Source: Oscillospiraceae bacterium
GTDB lineage: Bacteria > Bacillota > Clostridia > Oscillospirales > Oscillospiraceae
Assembly (NCBI GenBank): GCA_902795345.1
Contig: CADBKO010000020.1
Location: forward strand, 1-53,139
Reading direction: 5' to 3'
Length of the DNA stretch: 53,139 nt
Position numbers and translations under genes: made by a program. Below, in pieces: positions 1-10,500 of this stretch; within the stretch, counting starts at the first letter, position 1, and each line of letters begins with the position of its first letter. The notes beneath the pieces are model-generated. The model saw only the letters and a list, made by a program, of their open reading frames with translations. It did not search any database and was not told the origin of the DNA.

Positions 1-2070
1 CTCCTTGGAATAGCTCTCGCCGGGGACGACCTTCTGCTCCAGGTTCCACACCCGGTCCAGGAAGCGCTTGGAGCCCTTCACCGCGGTATCCTGCCAAGGG
101 GCCGCCTTCTCGAAGTCCCCGATGAACATGATGTAGAGGCGCAGGGTGTCCGCCCCGTACTGGTTCACGATGTCATTGGGATTCACCACGTTGCCCAGGG
201 ACTTGGACATCTTCACGATGGGATGCTCGGCCATCTCGCCGTATTTCTCCGTGAGATGCTTCCGGGCCCCTTCCTCGCTGCCGAACTCGGCCACCAGCTT
301 TTCCTGCTCCGCCGGGTCCAGGTTGGCGAAGTTCCGGGGATTCAGGCCCAGGATCATGCCGTGGCTGGTGCGCTTGGCATAGGGCTCGCTGGTGGGCACC
401 ACGCCGATGTCATAGAGGAACTTGTGCCAGAAGCGGGAATAGAGCAGATGCAGGGTGGTGTGCTCCATGCCGCCGTTGTACCAGTCCACCCGGTTCCAAT
501 AGTCGATGGCGTCCTTCCCCACCAGGGCTTCCTTGTTGTGGGGGTCCATATAGCGGAGGAAATACCAGCTGGAGCCCGCCCACTGGGGCATGGTGTCCGT
601 CTCGTGCTCCGCGCTTCCGCCGCACTTGGGGCAAGTGCACTTCACCCAGTCGGTCATGTGGGCCAGGGGGCTCTCGCCGTTGTCCGTGGGCTCATAGCTC
701 TTCACGTCCGGCAGCAGCAGGGGCAGGTCCTTTTCGTCCATGGGCACCCAGCCGCACTTGGGGCAGTTGATGATAGGGATGGGCTCGCCCCAGTAGCGCT
801 GGCGGCTGAACACCCAGTCCCGCAGCTTGAAGTTGACCTTCTCCCTGCCGATGCCCTTCTCCTCCAGCCAGCGGATCATGGTGGGGATGGCCTCCTTGAC
901 GCTGAGGCCGTTGAGGAAGCCGGAATTGACCATCCGGGCGTTCTCGTCCTTGTCCACGAAGGCTTCCTTGGTCACGTCGCCGCCCTGCACCACCTCCACG
1001 ATGGGCAGATCGAAGGCATGGGCGAACTCCCAGTCCCGCTCGTCGTGGCCGGGGACGGCCATAATGGCGCCGGTGCCATAGGTGGACAGGACGTAGTCGG
1101 AGATGAAAATGGGGATCTCCTCCCCCGTCACGGGGTTGACGGCTGCCACGCCCTTCAGGCGGACGCCGGTCTTGTCCTTGTTCATCTCCGTCCGCTCGAA
1201 GTCGGACTTCCTCGCGGCCTCGGCCTGGTAGGCCTTGACCTCCTCCAGGTTGGTGAGCTTGTCCTCCCAGCGCTTCAGCAGCGCATGCTCCGGGCTCATG
1301 ACCATATAGGTCGCGCCGAACATGGTGTCGGGCCGGGTGGTGAAAATGAGCATCTCGTCCCCGGCAGTGGTCTTGAAGGAGACCTCCGCGCCGGTGGAGC
1401 GGCCGATCCAGTTGCGCTGCTGGATCTTCACCCGCTCGATATAGTCCAGATCGTCCAGGTCGTCGATGAGCCGCTGGGCATATTTCGTGATGGCCAGCAT
1501 CCACTGGCTCTTTTCCCGCCGCACAACGGGGCTGCCGCAGCGCTCGCAGACGCCGTTGACCACTTCTTCGTTGGCCAGGACGCACTTGCAGCTGGTGCAC
1601 CAGTTGACCGGCATCTTGGATTTATAGGCCAGGCCCTTCTTGAACATCTGGAGGAAGATCCACTGTGTCCATTTGTAGTATTCCGGGTCCGTGGTATCCA
1701 CCACCCGGTCCCAGTCGAAAGAGAAGCCCAGCATTTTCAGCTGGTCGGTGAAGCGGGCGATGTTCCGCTTCGTCACCTCCCGGGGATGGACGTGGTTCTT
1801 GATGGCGAAGTTCTCCGTGGGCAGGCCGAAGGCGTCGAAGCCGATGGGGAAAAGCACGTTGTAGCCCTCCATCCGCCGCTTGCGGCTGACGATGTCCAGG
1901 GCGGTATAGGGCCTGGGGTGCCCCACATGCAGGCCGTCGCCGGAGGGATAGGGGAACTCCACGAGGGCATAGAACTTGGGCTTGTCGCCGCCGTTAACTG
2001 CCGCGTTGACCTTCTGCTCCTCCCAAATCTTCTGCCATTTCTTTTCGATCTGATGGAATTCGTATTTCAT
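1..2070 (-). CDS. leuS: Leucyl-tRNA synthetase, 3' end beyond window
   Basis: Class I aminoacyl-tRNA synthetase that charges tRNA-Leu in the cytosol. About 690 codons are visible from the ATG at 2070; the C-terminal anticodon-binding part lies off the left edge. The HIGH-type signature is HVGH at residues 48-51, after the leucine-site stretch [10 protein letters not shown] Cys pair region (CTSCKC, later CERCG) forms a zinc-ribbon insert, the editing (CP1) domain follows with [14 protein letters not shown], and the KMSKS loop is intact as KMSKSLGN near residue 620. It lies 30 bases after rsfS on the same strand and probably shares its transcript. The identification is very secure; only the terminus is unseen. 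Confidence 0.97.
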   Translation of the reverse strand, partial: MKYEFHQIEKKWQKIWEEQKVNAAVNGGDKPKFYALVEFPYPSGDGLHVGHPRPYTALDIVSRKRRMEGYNVLFPIGFDAFGLPTENFAIKNHVHPREVTKRNIARFTDQLKMLGFSFDWDRVVDTTDPEYYKWTQWIFLQMFKKGLAYKSKMPVNWCTSCKCVLANEEVVNGVCERCGSPVVRREKSQWMLAITKYAQRLIDDLDDLDYIERVKIQQRNWIGRSTGAEVSFKTTAGDEMLIFTTRPDTMFGATYMVMSPEHALLKRWEDKLTNLEEVKAYQAEAARKSDFERTEMNKDKTGVRLKGVAAVNPVTGEEIPIFISDYVLSTYGTGAIMAVPGHDERDWEFAHAFDLPIVEVVQGGDVTKEAFVDKDENARMVNSGFLNGLSVKEAIPTMIRWLEEKGIGREKVNFKLRDWVFSRQRYWGEPIPIINCPKCGWVPMDEKDLPLLLPDVKSYEPTDNGESPLAHMTDWVKCTCPKCGGSAEHETDTMPQWAGSSWYFLRYMDPHNKEALVGKDAIDYWNRVDWYNGGMEHTTLHLLYSRFWHKFLYDIGVVPTSEPYAKRTSHGMILGLNPRNFANLDPAEQEKLVAEFGSEEGARKHLTEKYGEMAEHPIVKMSKSLGNVVNPNDIVNQYGADTLRLYIMFIGDFEKAAPWQDTAVKGSKRFLDRVWNLEQKVVPGESYSKE

Positions 2071-2100
2071 CTCATGACCAGCTTTCTGTCGCTTGCGTTA

Positions 2101-2460
2101 TTAGTCGGTGAGGAGCGCCGAGATGTCCACCTGGGGCGCGTCGCTCCAAAGGCGCTCCAAATCATAGAACTGCCGCATTTCCTGCAGGAACAGGTGGACC
2201 ACCACGCAGCCGAAATCCAGCAGCACCCAGCCGCCGGAGCGGTAGCCCTCGCTGCGCAGAGGGGGCTCGCCCAGCTCGGTCAGGGCCTTCCCCGTCTCGT
2301 CGGAGAGGGTCTTGATCTGGGTGGTGGAACCGGCGGTGCAGATGACGAAATAATCTGCCAGGACGGAGACCTGGTCGGTCTTCAGCACCTTGATGTCCCG
2401 GGCCTTCTTGCTGTCCAGGGCCTTGACGATCTCTTCCATGACTTCCTTGGGTGTCAGCAT
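2101..2460 (-). CDS. rsfS: Ribosomal silencing factor RsfS
   Basis: RsfS binds ribosomal protein uL14 and blocks 30S-50S joining when nutrients are scarce. The product from the chosen start is 119 aa, normal for the family, with the conserved core KVSVLADYFVIC-like segment (here QVSVLADYFVICTAGS), then EGYRSGGWVLLDFG and VVVHLF. I prefer the ATG at 2460 (MLTPKEV) because a GGGGGAG sequence stands about 7 bases before it and it begins one base after the upstream stop. An in-frame ATG at 2475 would overlap the upstream gene and lacks a clear ribosome-binding site. Its place after nadD/yqeK matches the B. subtilis yqeI-nadD-yqeK-yqeL order. Confidence 0.95.
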   Translation of the reverse strand: MLTPKEVMEEIVKALDSKKARDIKVLKTDQVSVLADYFVICTAGSTTQIKTLSDETGKALTELGEPPLRSEGYRSGGWVLLDFGCVVVHLFLQEMRQFYDLERLWSDAPQVDISALLTD

Positions 2461-2461
2461 A

Positions 2462-4144
2462 TCATTCTCCCCCATTCGTATCGTCGCCGGAGCCGGAGCT
2501 CTCCTCGTCTTTCTTCTGGCTTGCCTGCCATGCGTTCAGCCTGCGGATATAATCCTCCATGTGCAGGAAGGATTCCATGCCGCCCTTCACTTCGCCGCTG
2601 GTGGCGCAGAGGTCGCCGTTTTCATCCCGGTAGATGAGGTCCACGTCCTCCAGCTCGATGGGCTGGTCGTAGGGATTCAGGTTCTCGTTGAGCATCTCCA
2701 GCCACTCGTCCACCAGGACCGTGCCGTAGCTGAAACCGTAGATCATATCGCTGGGATTGGTGGGCATGGTGTAGAAGTGGATGTCCTCCATTTTCAGCTT
2801 CAGCGCTTCCTTGGCGAACCAGGTCATGTTGCCGGTGCTCAGGTCCGTCTTCACATACTCCTGGAAGATCTTGATGTATTCGTCCAGATTGTTCACCAGG
2901 CTGTCCATGCTCAGGCACTTTTTGAAGACGGTCTTGAGGAATTCCTGCTGGGTGTTGATGCGGTCGATGTCCCCGTAGTTGGTGCCGTCGTTGTTTTGCC
3001 GCCAGCGGACGATCTTGATGGCGTCGTAGCCGTCGATAAACTGTTCCCCGGCGCTGAAGTGGATGTGCAGGTTCTGGGTGGGGTCGTCGTAGTTCATATT
3101 ATGGGGCACGTAGAAGGTGACGCCGCCGATGGTCTGGACCAGCTGGATGAAGCCGTTGACCCCCACGCTCACATAGCAGTCGATGGGGAATCCCACCATA
3201 TCGGAGACCGCGTCCCGCAGCCCGTCGAAATCCGTGCGGGAATAGACGCCGCTGATCTTCTTGAGTTCGCTCTTCATGGGGTCGGATTCCACGTTGGCGC
3301 AGGTGTCCCGGGGGATGCTCACCACGTTCACCGTCCCGGCCTCCGTGTCAAAGACGCCCACCATGATGGCGTCCGTGTTGCCGAAGCCCTGGTCCCGGCC
3401 CACCAGCATGATGGTATAGACGTTCTCCCGGCGCATCCGCTGGGGGACCGGCGTCTCCTCCGGCGGCGCTTCCGTAGGCGTCGCCTCCACCGGGTCGGCG
3501 GGCTTCGGCGTCACCGTGGGCTGTACCGTGGGCTCTGCCGTGGGCCTGGCGGTGGGCTGGATGATCTCGGGGGGCTTCACCAGGCTCTTCCAAAGGATGA
3601 AACCGCCCGCGATCAGGGCGACCAGCACGGCCGCGATGATGATGCGGCGGCGACGCTTCTTTTTCTGGTAGGCGGCGATGATCTCTTCGATCTCCGCCTC
3701 TTCCTCCGGCGTGCGGAAGCGGATCTCCTTGGTGCCCTCCGCGACGGGTTCCTTGTCCGCCTTCTCCGGGGTCCAGGCAATGGTGGGTTCCTCCGACACC
3801 GGCTGCTCCGCCTTGGCTTCCGCAGGCTTTATTTCCTCCGGAGGCTGGGCGGCCGGCTCCGGCTCCTGCGCGGGCTCCAGCACCGGGGCCACGGGCTCGA
3901 TCACCCTGGTAGGCTCCTCCGCCGGGGATCCCGCCGGCTTCGCCGGTTCCGCTTCTGCCGGGGTCTCCGGGCGCTTCGGCGGCTCGGAAGGCTTCGGCGG
4001 TTCCTCTGCCTTCGCCTCCGGGCGCTTATCCTCCCTGGGGACTGCCTTCTCAACGATAAAAGGCGTCTTTTCTTCCGTTTCCGTCGGGACCGGCTTTTTT
4101 CCGGACCTGGTCCGATTCCCGTGGAAACCGCCAAATAGCTTCAT
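2462..4144 (-). CDS. LytR-CpsA-Psr family cell wall polymer transferase
   Basis: LCP proteins transfer undecaprenyl-linked glycopolymers to peptidoglycan outside the membrane. The 560-aa product has an unusually long (about 165-residue) cytosolic segment rich in Pro, Glu and Ala, a KKKRRRR stop-transfer patch, a membrane span at about 168-188, a Pro/Thr-rich linker to about 240, then the LCP domain. Visible LCP hallmarks are MLVGRDQGFGNTDAIMV, VNVVSIPRDT, IGGVTFYVP and the Arg-rich IKIVRWRQ ... DIDRINTQQEFL. The start overlaps the nadD-yqeK stop (ATGA). An LCP gene between yqeK and rsfS departs from B. subtilis but fits one co-transcribed block. The exact polymer substrate cannot be read from sequence. 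Confidence 0.92.
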   Translation of the reverse strand: MKLFGGFHGNRTRSGKKPVPTETEEKTPFIVEKAVPREDKRPEAKAEEPPKPSEPPKRPETPAEAEPAKPAGSPAEEPTRVIEPVAPVLEPAQEPEPAAQPPEEIKPAEAKAEQPVSEEPTIAWTPEKADKEPVAEGTKEIRFRTPEEEAEIEEIIAAYQKKKRRRRIIIAAVLVALIAGGFILWKSLVKPPEIIQPTARPTAEPTVQPTVTPKPADPVEATPTEAPPEETPVPQRMRRENVYTIMLVGRDQGFGNTDAIMVGVFDTEAGTVNVVSIPRDTCANVESDPMKSELKKISGVYSRTDFDGLRDAVSDMVGFPIDCYVSVGVNGFIQLVQTIGGVTFYVPHNMNYDDPTQNLHIHFSAGEQFIDGYDAIKIVRWRQNNDGTNYGDIDRINTQQEFLKTVFKKCLSMDSLVNNLDEYIKIFQEYVKTDLSTGNMTWFAKEALKLKMEDIHFYTMPTNPSDMIYGFSYGTVLVDEWLEMLNENLNPYDQPIELEDVDLIYRDENGDLCATSGEVKGGMESFLHMEDYIRRLNAWQASQKKDEESSGSGDDTNGGE

Positions 4145-5313
4145 TTGCCGACTTCTCCTCTACAAAGAAAAGCGAGCGCCTCCCGCGTGGCGGGATGAGG
4201 GGTCCAGCTCTGCTCTTCCAAATGACGCAAACTGTTCTTGAGTGCCCTGCGCAGGGCTTCGTCCAGGTCGCTTTCCGCCAGACGCCGGACTTCCTCCACG
4301 CCGGGCGTGGTGCGGCCAGGCTCGATGTAGTCCGCCAGCCAGATGATCTTCTCCAGCAGACTCATATCCGCCCTGCCGGTGGTGTGCCAGCGGATGGCGT
4401 CCTCCACCTCCGGAGAGACCCCGAATTCCAGAGCCGCCGCAGCCGCACCGGAAAAGGCATGGAGGGCCGCTTCATATTCCGGATGGTATGAGAAATTTAT
4501 ATTACCACGTTTTTCGCAGTATTGCAATTGTTCTTCCACGGGCATTTTCTTCGTGATGTCGTGGAGGATGGCGGCATTCTCCGCGTCCAGCTCGTCCGCG
4601 CCCCAGCGCCGGGCAAGCGCCACGGCGGTCCTCCGGCAGCCCTCCACATGGGGGATGCGGGATTTCTTGTACCAGGGCCTGACCAGCTCCCAGAGGGCGT
4701 CCGGCTCCGGACGCACGGCATAGAGCCGGTTTTTGAGGATATAGCGGTAGACTTCCTTAGGAAGAAGCGAAGCGCCCTTCCCGCGGTGAAGCAGCTCCCG
4801 CAGCTCCGTGGAGGACACATCCAGGGCGCGCACGCCGATGCGCCGGGTGCGCGCGCCGTATTCCCTGCGGTATTCTTCCGCCAGGGCGTCGATCCGCGCC
4901 TCCTCCCCGGCCTTCCTGGGATAAGCGGCCACATGGAGGGTCCTCAGCAGCCAGTCGCCCCGATACCAGTCCGGCAGGGTCTCGAACATATCCGTGCCGC
5001 AGAGCATCCACAGCTCCCCTTCCGGGTCTTCGCTGAGCAGGCGCTCCACCGTGTCGGCGGTGTAGCTCTTCCCGGCGCGCCGGATCTCCCAATCCAGCAC
5101 CTCCAGCCCGGGAATGTCCCGGAAGGCCAGCCGGGCCATTTCCAGCCGCTGGTCCCCCGCAGCGCCCCCCTCCGGAAGCTCCTTGTGGGGCGGTATCCCC
5201 GCAGGGATCACATACAGCGCCTCCAGCCCCAGCTCCTTCGCGGCCTTGGCTGCGGCCCGCACATGGCCCAGGTGGGGCGGGTTGAAGGTGCCGCCCAGGA
5301 ATCCCCGCCGCAT
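4141..5313 (-). CDS. nadD: NadD-YqeK fusion: NaMN adenylyltransferase plus HD hydrolase
   Basis: One 390-aa polypeptide joins two enzymes that are separate adjacent genes in B. subtilis. Residues about 1-195 are NadD, which makes deamido-NAD from NaMN and ATP: GGTFNPPHLGH carries the HxGH nucleotidyltransferase motif and VSSTELREL-type (here DVSSTELREL) is the second signature. Residues about 210-390 are a YqeK-type HD domain (HVEGCRRTAVAL ... AILHDITKKM, then IRWHTTGRADMS and KIIWLADYIEPGR), a family shown to hydrolyse Ap4A symmetrically. No stop or frameshift separates the halves. It begins one base after the yhbY stop. Such fusions occur in other Firmicutes; coupled NAD synthesis and Ap4A removal is inference. 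Confidence 0.93.
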   Translation of the reverse strand: MRRGFLGGTFNPPHLGHVRAAAKAAKELGLEALYVIPAGIPPHKELPEGGAAGDQRLEMARLAFRDIPGLEVLDWEIRRAGKSYTADTVERLLSEDPEGELWMLCGTDMFETLPDWYRGDWLLRTLHVAAYPRKAGEEARIDALAEEYRREYGARTRRIGVRALDVSSTELRELLHRGKGASLLPKEVYRYILKNRLYAVRPEPDALWELVRPWYKKSRIPHVEGCRRTAVALARRWGADELDAENAAILHDITKKMPVEEQLQYCEKRGNINFSYHPEYEAALHAFSGAAAAALEFGVSPEVEDAIRWHTTGRADMSLLEKIIWLADYIEPGRTTPGVEEVRRLAESDLDEALRRALKNSLRHLEEQSWTPHPATREALAFLCRGEVGK

Positions 5314-5314
5314 C

Positions 5315-5608
5315 TCAGGCCTTGGGCAGCCGGATCTTCGGCTCCGTGGGATGGGCCCGGTACAGCACGAAGCGGCTGCCGATGGACTGCACGCCCTCGG
5401 CGCCCGTGGCCTCCGCCAGGGCCTGACAGGCTTCCGCCGCGGTCATGAGGGATGCTTCCAGCACCCGGCCCTTCACCAACTCCCGGGCGGTCAGGGCTTC
5501 GTCCGCCTGCTTGATGACATTTTCGCTGAGGCCGCCCTTGCCCACATAAAGGATGGTCTCCAGACCGTTGGCAAGGCCGCGCAGATAAGCTCTCTGTTTT
5601 CCCGTCAT
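5315..5608 (-). CDS. yhbY: YhbY-family CRM-domain RNA-binding protein
   Basis: A 97-aa single CRM domain, the usual length for YhbY/YqeI, a protein associated with pre-50S ribosomal particles. The N-terminus (TGKQRAYLRGLANGL) and the glycine loop YVGKGGLSENVI match the family; IGSRFVLYR forms the last strand. It lies one base before the nadD-yqeK fusion and one base after rdgB, within the same transcription unit. Role in ribosome assembly is taken from family knowledge; nothing unusual is visible. Confidence 0.93.
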   Translation of the reverse strand: MTGKQRAYLRGLANGLETILYVGKGGLSENVIKQADEALTARELVKGRVLEASLMTAAEACQALAEATGAEGVQSIGSRFVLYRAHPTEPKIRLPKA

Positions 5609-5609
5609 A

Positions 5610-6203
5610 TCATTCCATCTCCGTCAGGATGCGTTTCAGCTCCCGCAGGGCGTTGCCCCGATGGGAGATGCCGTTCTTTTCTTCGCTGCTGAGCTGGGCC
5701 ATATGCCGCCCGTCGGGGAGCTTGAACAAAGGGTCGTAGCCGAAGCCGTTGGCGCCTTTTTCCTCCCGGGCGATCTCCCCGTGGACCTCTCCCCGGGCGG
5801 TGACGGTCCTGCCGTCGGGCCAGGCCACCGCTATCACAGAGACGAATTTCGCGGCCCGATGTTCCTCATTCTCCATATTTTTCAGCAAAAGGGCGTTCCG
5901 GTCCGCGTCGGAGCGGTCATGCCCGCCGCCGTAGCGGGCGCTGTAAACCCCCGGCGCCCCGTCCAGGGCGTCCACCATGAGGCCGCTGTCGTCCGCCACG
6001 GCGGGCAGGCGGCTGGCTTCCATGACGGCTCTGGCCTTGATAAGGGCGTTTTCCTCAAAGGTGGTGCCGGTCTCCTCCGGCTCCACGTCCACCCCGGCTT
6101 CCGCCTGGGAGATGACCCGGATCCCCAGCTCTCCCAGGATTTCCCGCATCTCCGCCAGCTTGGCCTTGTTGTGGCTGGCCAGCACAAAACATTCGTTTTT
6201 CAT
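5610..6203 (-). CDS. rdgB: XTP/dITP diphosphatase (Ham1/RdgB family)
   Basis: House-cleaning pyrophosphatase that converts dITP, ITP and XTP to monophosphates and so keeps deaminated purines out of DNA and RNA. The 197-aa length is standard. Visible motifs are LASHNKAKLAEM at the N-terminus (SHNxxK nucleotide-binding), the catalytic acidic segment VADDSGLMVDAL, the loop GVYSARYGG, NGFGYDPLF and the C-terminal KNGISHRGNAL. The start overlaps the last four bases of ftsY (ATGA), so translation is probably coupled. Confidence 0.96.
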   Translation of the reverse strand: MKNECFVLASHNKAKLAEMREILGELGIRVISQAEAGVDVEPEETGTTFEENALIKARAVMEASRLPAVADDSGLMVDALDGAPGVYSARYGGGHDRSDADRNALLLKNMENEEHRAAKFVSVIAVAWPDGRTVTARGEVHGEIAREEKGANGFGYDPLFKLPDGRHMAQLSSEEKNGISHRGNALRELKRILTEME

Positions 6204-7096
6204 GCCAGCAGCGCCCTCACATAATTCTCCGGATCGAAGTCCAGCAGGTCGTCCATCTGCTCGCCCACGCCGATGAGCTTGATGGGGATGCCCAACTCCC
6301 CGGCCACGGCGAAGGCGATGCCGCCCTTGGCGGTGCCGTCCAGCTTGGTGAGCACCAGGCCTGTGACGCCCGCCGCTTCGGAGAACTGCCGGGCCTGGAT
6401 GAGCCCGTTCTGCCCGGTGGTGGCGTCCAGCACCAGCAGGTTCTCCCGGTCCGCGCCCGGCAGCTCCCGCTCGATGATGCGGTTTATCTTGCTCAGCTCG
6501 TTCATGAGGTTCGTCTTGTTGTGGAGCCGCCCCGCCGTGTCGCAGATGATGACGTCCGCTTTCCTGGCCTTGGCTGCGGCGATGCCGTCGAAGACCACGG
6601 CGCCGGGGTCGGACCCCTCCTCATGGCGCACGATCTCCGCACCGGAGCGCTGGGCCCAGATGTTGAGCTGTTCCCCTGCCGCGGCCCGGAAGGTGTCCCC
6701 GGCGCAGAGGAGGACCTTCTTCCCCTCGGAGGTGAAGCGGGCGGCCAGCTTGCCGATGGTGGTGGTCTTGCCCACGCCGTTGACCCCGATCATCAGGATG
6801 ATGGAGGGTTTTGTGGTGAGATGCAGGCCGCTGTCCTGGCTGCGCAGCTTCTCCGTCAGGATGTGCGTCAGCTCCTCCCGGATGTCCTCGCCGCCGCGGA
6901 TGCCCCCCGCCTTCACGTTGGCCCGAAGCTGATCCACGGTGCTCACGGCCAGGTCCACCCCCAGGTCGGCGGTGATCAGGGTCTCCTCCAGCTCGTCGAA
7001 GAATTCGTCGTTGGCCCCGGTGAAGCTGTCAAAGAGGCCGGTGATGTTCTTCCTCGTCTTGCTGAGCCCGTTTTTGATCTTCTCGAAAATACCCAT
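6200..7096 (-). CDS. ftsY: Signal recognition particle receptor FtsY
   Basis: GTPase that docks SRP-ribosome complexes at the membrane. At 298 aa it consists of the N and G domains with almost no acidic A domain, as in many Firmicutes. G-domain motifs are all visible: GVNGVGKTTTIGKLAARF (P loop), DTFRAAAGEQL, DTAGRLHNKTNLMNEL and LTKLDGTAKGG, ending in GVGEQMDDLLDFD. It begins one base after the stop of the smc C-terminal frame, the conserved smc-ftsY order. Confidence 0.97.
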   Translation of the reverse strand: MGIFEKIKNGLSKTRKNITGLFDSFTGANDEFFDELEETLITADLGVDLAVSTVDQLRANVKAGGIRGGEDIREELTHILTEKLRSQDSGLHLTTKPSIILMIGVNGVGKTTTIGKLAARFTSEGKKVLLCAGDTFRAAAGEQLNIWAQRSGAEIVRHEEGSDPGAVVFDGIAAAKARKADVIICDTAGRLHNKTNLMNELSKINRIIERELPGADRENLLVLDATTGQNGLIQARQFSEAAGVTGLVLTKLDGTAKGGIAFAVAGELGIPIKLIGVGEQMDDLLDFDPENYVRALLA

Positions 7097-7097
7097 A

Positions 7098-7574
7098 TTA
7101 TTTCCCTTCGTTTTTCACGGCCTCCTCCAGCGCCACGCTGATGACGCGGGAGATGCCCTTCTGCATGGTCACGCCGTAAAGCATGTCCGCTTCTTCCATG
7201 CTGCCCCGGCGGTGGGTAATGATGAGGAACTGGGTCTTGTCCGACATACGGCGGGTGTAGCGGGCGAAGCGGGATACGTTGTTTTCATCCAGGGCGGATT
7301 CGATCTCGTCCAGCACGCAGAAGGGCGCGGGGCGCACCTTCAGCATGGCAAAATACAGGGCGATGGCCACGAAAGCCCGCTCGCCGCCGGAGAGGAGGGT
7401 CAGGGTCTTCAGGGCCTTTCCCGGCGGCTGGACCCGGATCTCGATGCCGCAGTTCAGAATATCGTTGGGGTCCTCCAGGATCAGCTCGCCCCGGCCGCCC
7501 CCGACCAGCTCCGGAAAGGTCTCGCTGCAGCTCCTGGCCACGGCCACGAACTCCACCCGGAATATATTCTCCAC
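7098..7574 (-). CDS. smc: SMC C-terminal ATPase segment, separated by in-frame stop
   Basis: This 158-codon frame is the missing tail of the chromosome condensation protein SMC. It contains the ABC signature LSGGERAFVAIAL, Walker B plus catalytic Glu (FCVLDEIESALDE), and the H-loop FLIITHRRG. It lies in the same reading frame as the upstream 1026-aa part and is separated from it only by TAA at 7575-7577; the next codon is GTG. Together the two frames sum to 1184 codons, normal SMC size. No strong ribosome-binding site precedes the GTG (only GAGCGGG, very close). It could be made by reinitiation at TAA-GTG or by readthrough, or the stop could be a sequence error; the gene could also be truly inactivated. 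Confidence 0.85.
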   Translation of the reverse strand: MENIFRVEFVAVARSCSETFPELVGGGRGELILEDPNDILNCGIEIRVQPPGKALKTLTLLSGGERAFVAIALYFAMLKVRPAPFCVLDEIESALDENNVSRFARYTRRMSDKTQFLIITHRRGSMEEADMLYGVTMQKGISRVISVALEEAVKNEGK

Positions 7575-10500
7575 TTACCCGCTCGAGACGATCTGCAGCA
7601 GCTCGTCCCGGGCCTTTTCGATGTCGTCCCGCTGGCCGGTGAGGAAGGTGTATCGCTCGTTCACCCGCTCGAATTCCTCGATGGCCCCCAGGTTGGGGCT
7701 GCCCATGGCGTTCATCTCCCGCCGGATCTGGGCGGCGCGCTTCTGGGCCTGGGAGAGGTTCTCCAGGGGCTGCCGCTGCCGCGCGGCGGCGCTGCGGCTC
7801 AGCTCGTAGTTGTCCCAGAGCTTGTCCAGCAGCTGCTTTTCCTCCATGTCGGCGGCGGCCTTGCGCTGCTCCAGCTGGGCGAATTGCCGTTCCAGCTCGT
7901 TGATGGAGCGGTTCATATCCTGGGCGGCCTTGTCTGCCTTGCTCCGCCGCCCCTCGTAATCCTGGCGCAGGAGCATGGTCTCGCTGAGTCTCGGCCGCAG
8001 CTTGTCCGTCTCGGCCTTTTCCGCCTCGGCGCGCTCATGCAGCGCGTCCATCTCCCCGCGCAGGCTTTCGTTTTTCTCCGAAAGCTCCGCTTTCAGGGCT
8101 TCCCGGCTCTCCCGGTCCCCGGAATAGGCCAGCAGAAGCTGCTGCCATTCCTCCATGCCCTGCTTCGCCCCGGCGATCTCCGAGCGGAGGGCTGCTTCCT
8201 TCGCCTGAAGGCCGGAGGCATTCTCCCGCAGGGCTTCCAGCTTGTCGCTGAGGCTCTTGCGGTCCAGCGTCCCGGCGGCGGCCTCCTCCTGGAGGGCCAT
8301 CGCTTCCGCCCGGTGCCGCGCCGCATTCTCCTCGGCTTCCTTATCCGCGGCCAGCAGGTCCTGTTCTTCCTTCTGGCCCGCCAGCAGGCTCTTTTCCATA
8401 TTTTCGGCGCTCTGGTGCAGGGCCTCCGTCAGGGCCTGGCGCTGTCCCAGCTCGCCCTCCAGCTTGAGGCAGGCGTCCTCCGCGCTGCGCTTTTCCCCCT
8501 CCGCCGTCTCGGCGGCAAAGGCGGCGTTGGCTGCTTCCTTCTCCAGGGCCGCCCGGTCCGACGCCAGCTTCCGCAGCTTTTCTTCCAGCTCGGAAAGGCG
8601 CTTGCGGAGGCGTTCCAGCTCATTGGCCCGGCTGAGGGCGCCCACGTTTTTGGCGGCGCTGCCGCCGGTCATGCTGCCCCCGGCGTTGATGAGCTGTCCA
8701 TCCAGGGTGACGATGCGCAGCCGCCCCCCGAATTTCCGGGAGACTGCGATGGCGGCGTCCAGATCCCGGGCCACCACCGTCCGCCCCAGCTGATAGAGGA
8801 TGATTCCCCGGTATGCTTCGTCGAACTGCACCAGGCGGGAGGCGATGCCCTCCACTCCGGGCGTCTGTTCGAGGCCCTGTTCCCTCAGCTCGCTTCCGTG
8901 CATGGCGCTCATGGGCAGGAAGGTGGCACGGCCCGCATCCTGCCGCTTCAGCAGGTTGATGGCGGCTTTGCCGTCCTCCTCCCTGTCCACCACGATGCTC
9001 TGGAGCCCGTTTCCCAGCGCGGTCTCGATGGCCACGGTATATTTGTCCTCCGTCCGGATCAGCTCCGAGACGGTGCCGTGGATATGCTTCAGATTTCCCC
9101 GGTCCCGCTCCCGCATGACCACGCGGACGGCCCGGGAAAAGCCCTCGTACTCCCGCTCCATATCCGCCAGCAGATCGGCCCGGGAGCGGGCGTTGCTTTC
9201 TTCCATCCTGGCGCTGCGCAGCTCCTCCGTCACTTCGTCCAGCTTCTGACGGCGGGCGCTTAAGCGCAGGGCGTAGCCCCGGCAGGTGTTGGCGGCGGAT
9301 GCGGCGGCTTCCCGCTGGGCTTCCAGCTGCTCCTCCGTTTCCTTCAGGGCGGCTTCCTCCGCTTCCAGCCTTCTTTTCTGCTCTTCCAGCTCCGCCTGGG
9401 CGGCCTCACGGCGCAGGCGCAGAGAATCCAGGGAGCTTTGCAGGGCGGTCCGGCGGGCGTCCTCCGCCGCGGCGGCGCTCTCCTCTGCCGCAGACCTTTT
9501 CAGCAGGCTTTCCAGCTTGGCGGAAGCCTCGTCCACGGCGCTGGCGGCGGCCCCGGTGTCGGCAAAGAGGGCGCTGCGTTTCTTTTCCAGCTCCGCCAGC
9601 TCCCCTTCCAGGCTCACCAGCTGCGCTTTGCGCTCCGCCAGCTTGTCCCGGAGCTCCGCTTCCCGCTCGGACTGGCGGCTCTGCTCCTCCTCCAGGCGGC
9701 GGATGCTACCCAGGTTATTCTGCTGCTCCGCCTCCAAAGCCGCTTTTTCGGCTTCCAGGGCGGAAACGCGCTTCTCCCCCTGGGAGATGCGCTCCCGCAG
9801 CTCTTCGGCGGCTTCGTCGGCGCCGCGGATGCCCTCGCTGCATCGCTCGGATTCCTGATACAGGCCCTCCAGGGCCTCCTTTTGTTCTCCCAGGGACGCG
9901 GAAACTTCGTCGTATGCCTGGTTCAGGGCCCGGGTGCGCTCCGTCAGCTTGTCCAGGGCGTCCATCCACAGGGAGATCTCCAGCCCCCGCAGCTCGTCCC
10001 GCAGGAGGAGGTATTTCTTCGCGGCCTCCGCCTGCTTCCGAAGGGGCTCCACCTGCAATTCCAGCTCGGAGATCTTGTCCCCCACCCGCAGGAGGTTTTC
10101 CCCCGTCTTTTCCAGCTTCCGCTCCGTCTCTTCCTTTTTATGGCGGTATTTGGAGATACCGGCGGCTTCCTCGAAAACCTCCCGCCGGTCGGCGGACTTG
10201 GCCGCCAGGATCTCGTCCACCCGGCCCTGGCCCACCAGGGAATACCCATCCCGGCCCAGGCCCGTGTCCATAAGCAGCTCGTTGACGTCCTTCAGGCGGA
10301 CCGACTGCTTGTTGATATAGTATTCGCTCTCTCCGCTGCGATAGTAGCGGCGGGTGATGGCCACCTCGTCCGCGTCCGCCTTCAGGCTCCGGTCGGCATT
10401 GTCCAGGATCAGGCTCACCTGGGCAAAACCGCTGGGGCCCCGCTGGGCGGTGCCGCCGAAGATCACGTCCTCCATCTTGGCGCCCCGCAGCGTCCTGGTG

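Noticed and set aside
223..2637. Very long plus-strand open frame opposite leuS and rsfS
   Set aside because: It is antisense to leuS, which has intact class I motifs; the long frame arises from GC-biased third positions. The His/Val/Leu-rich translation matches no family.
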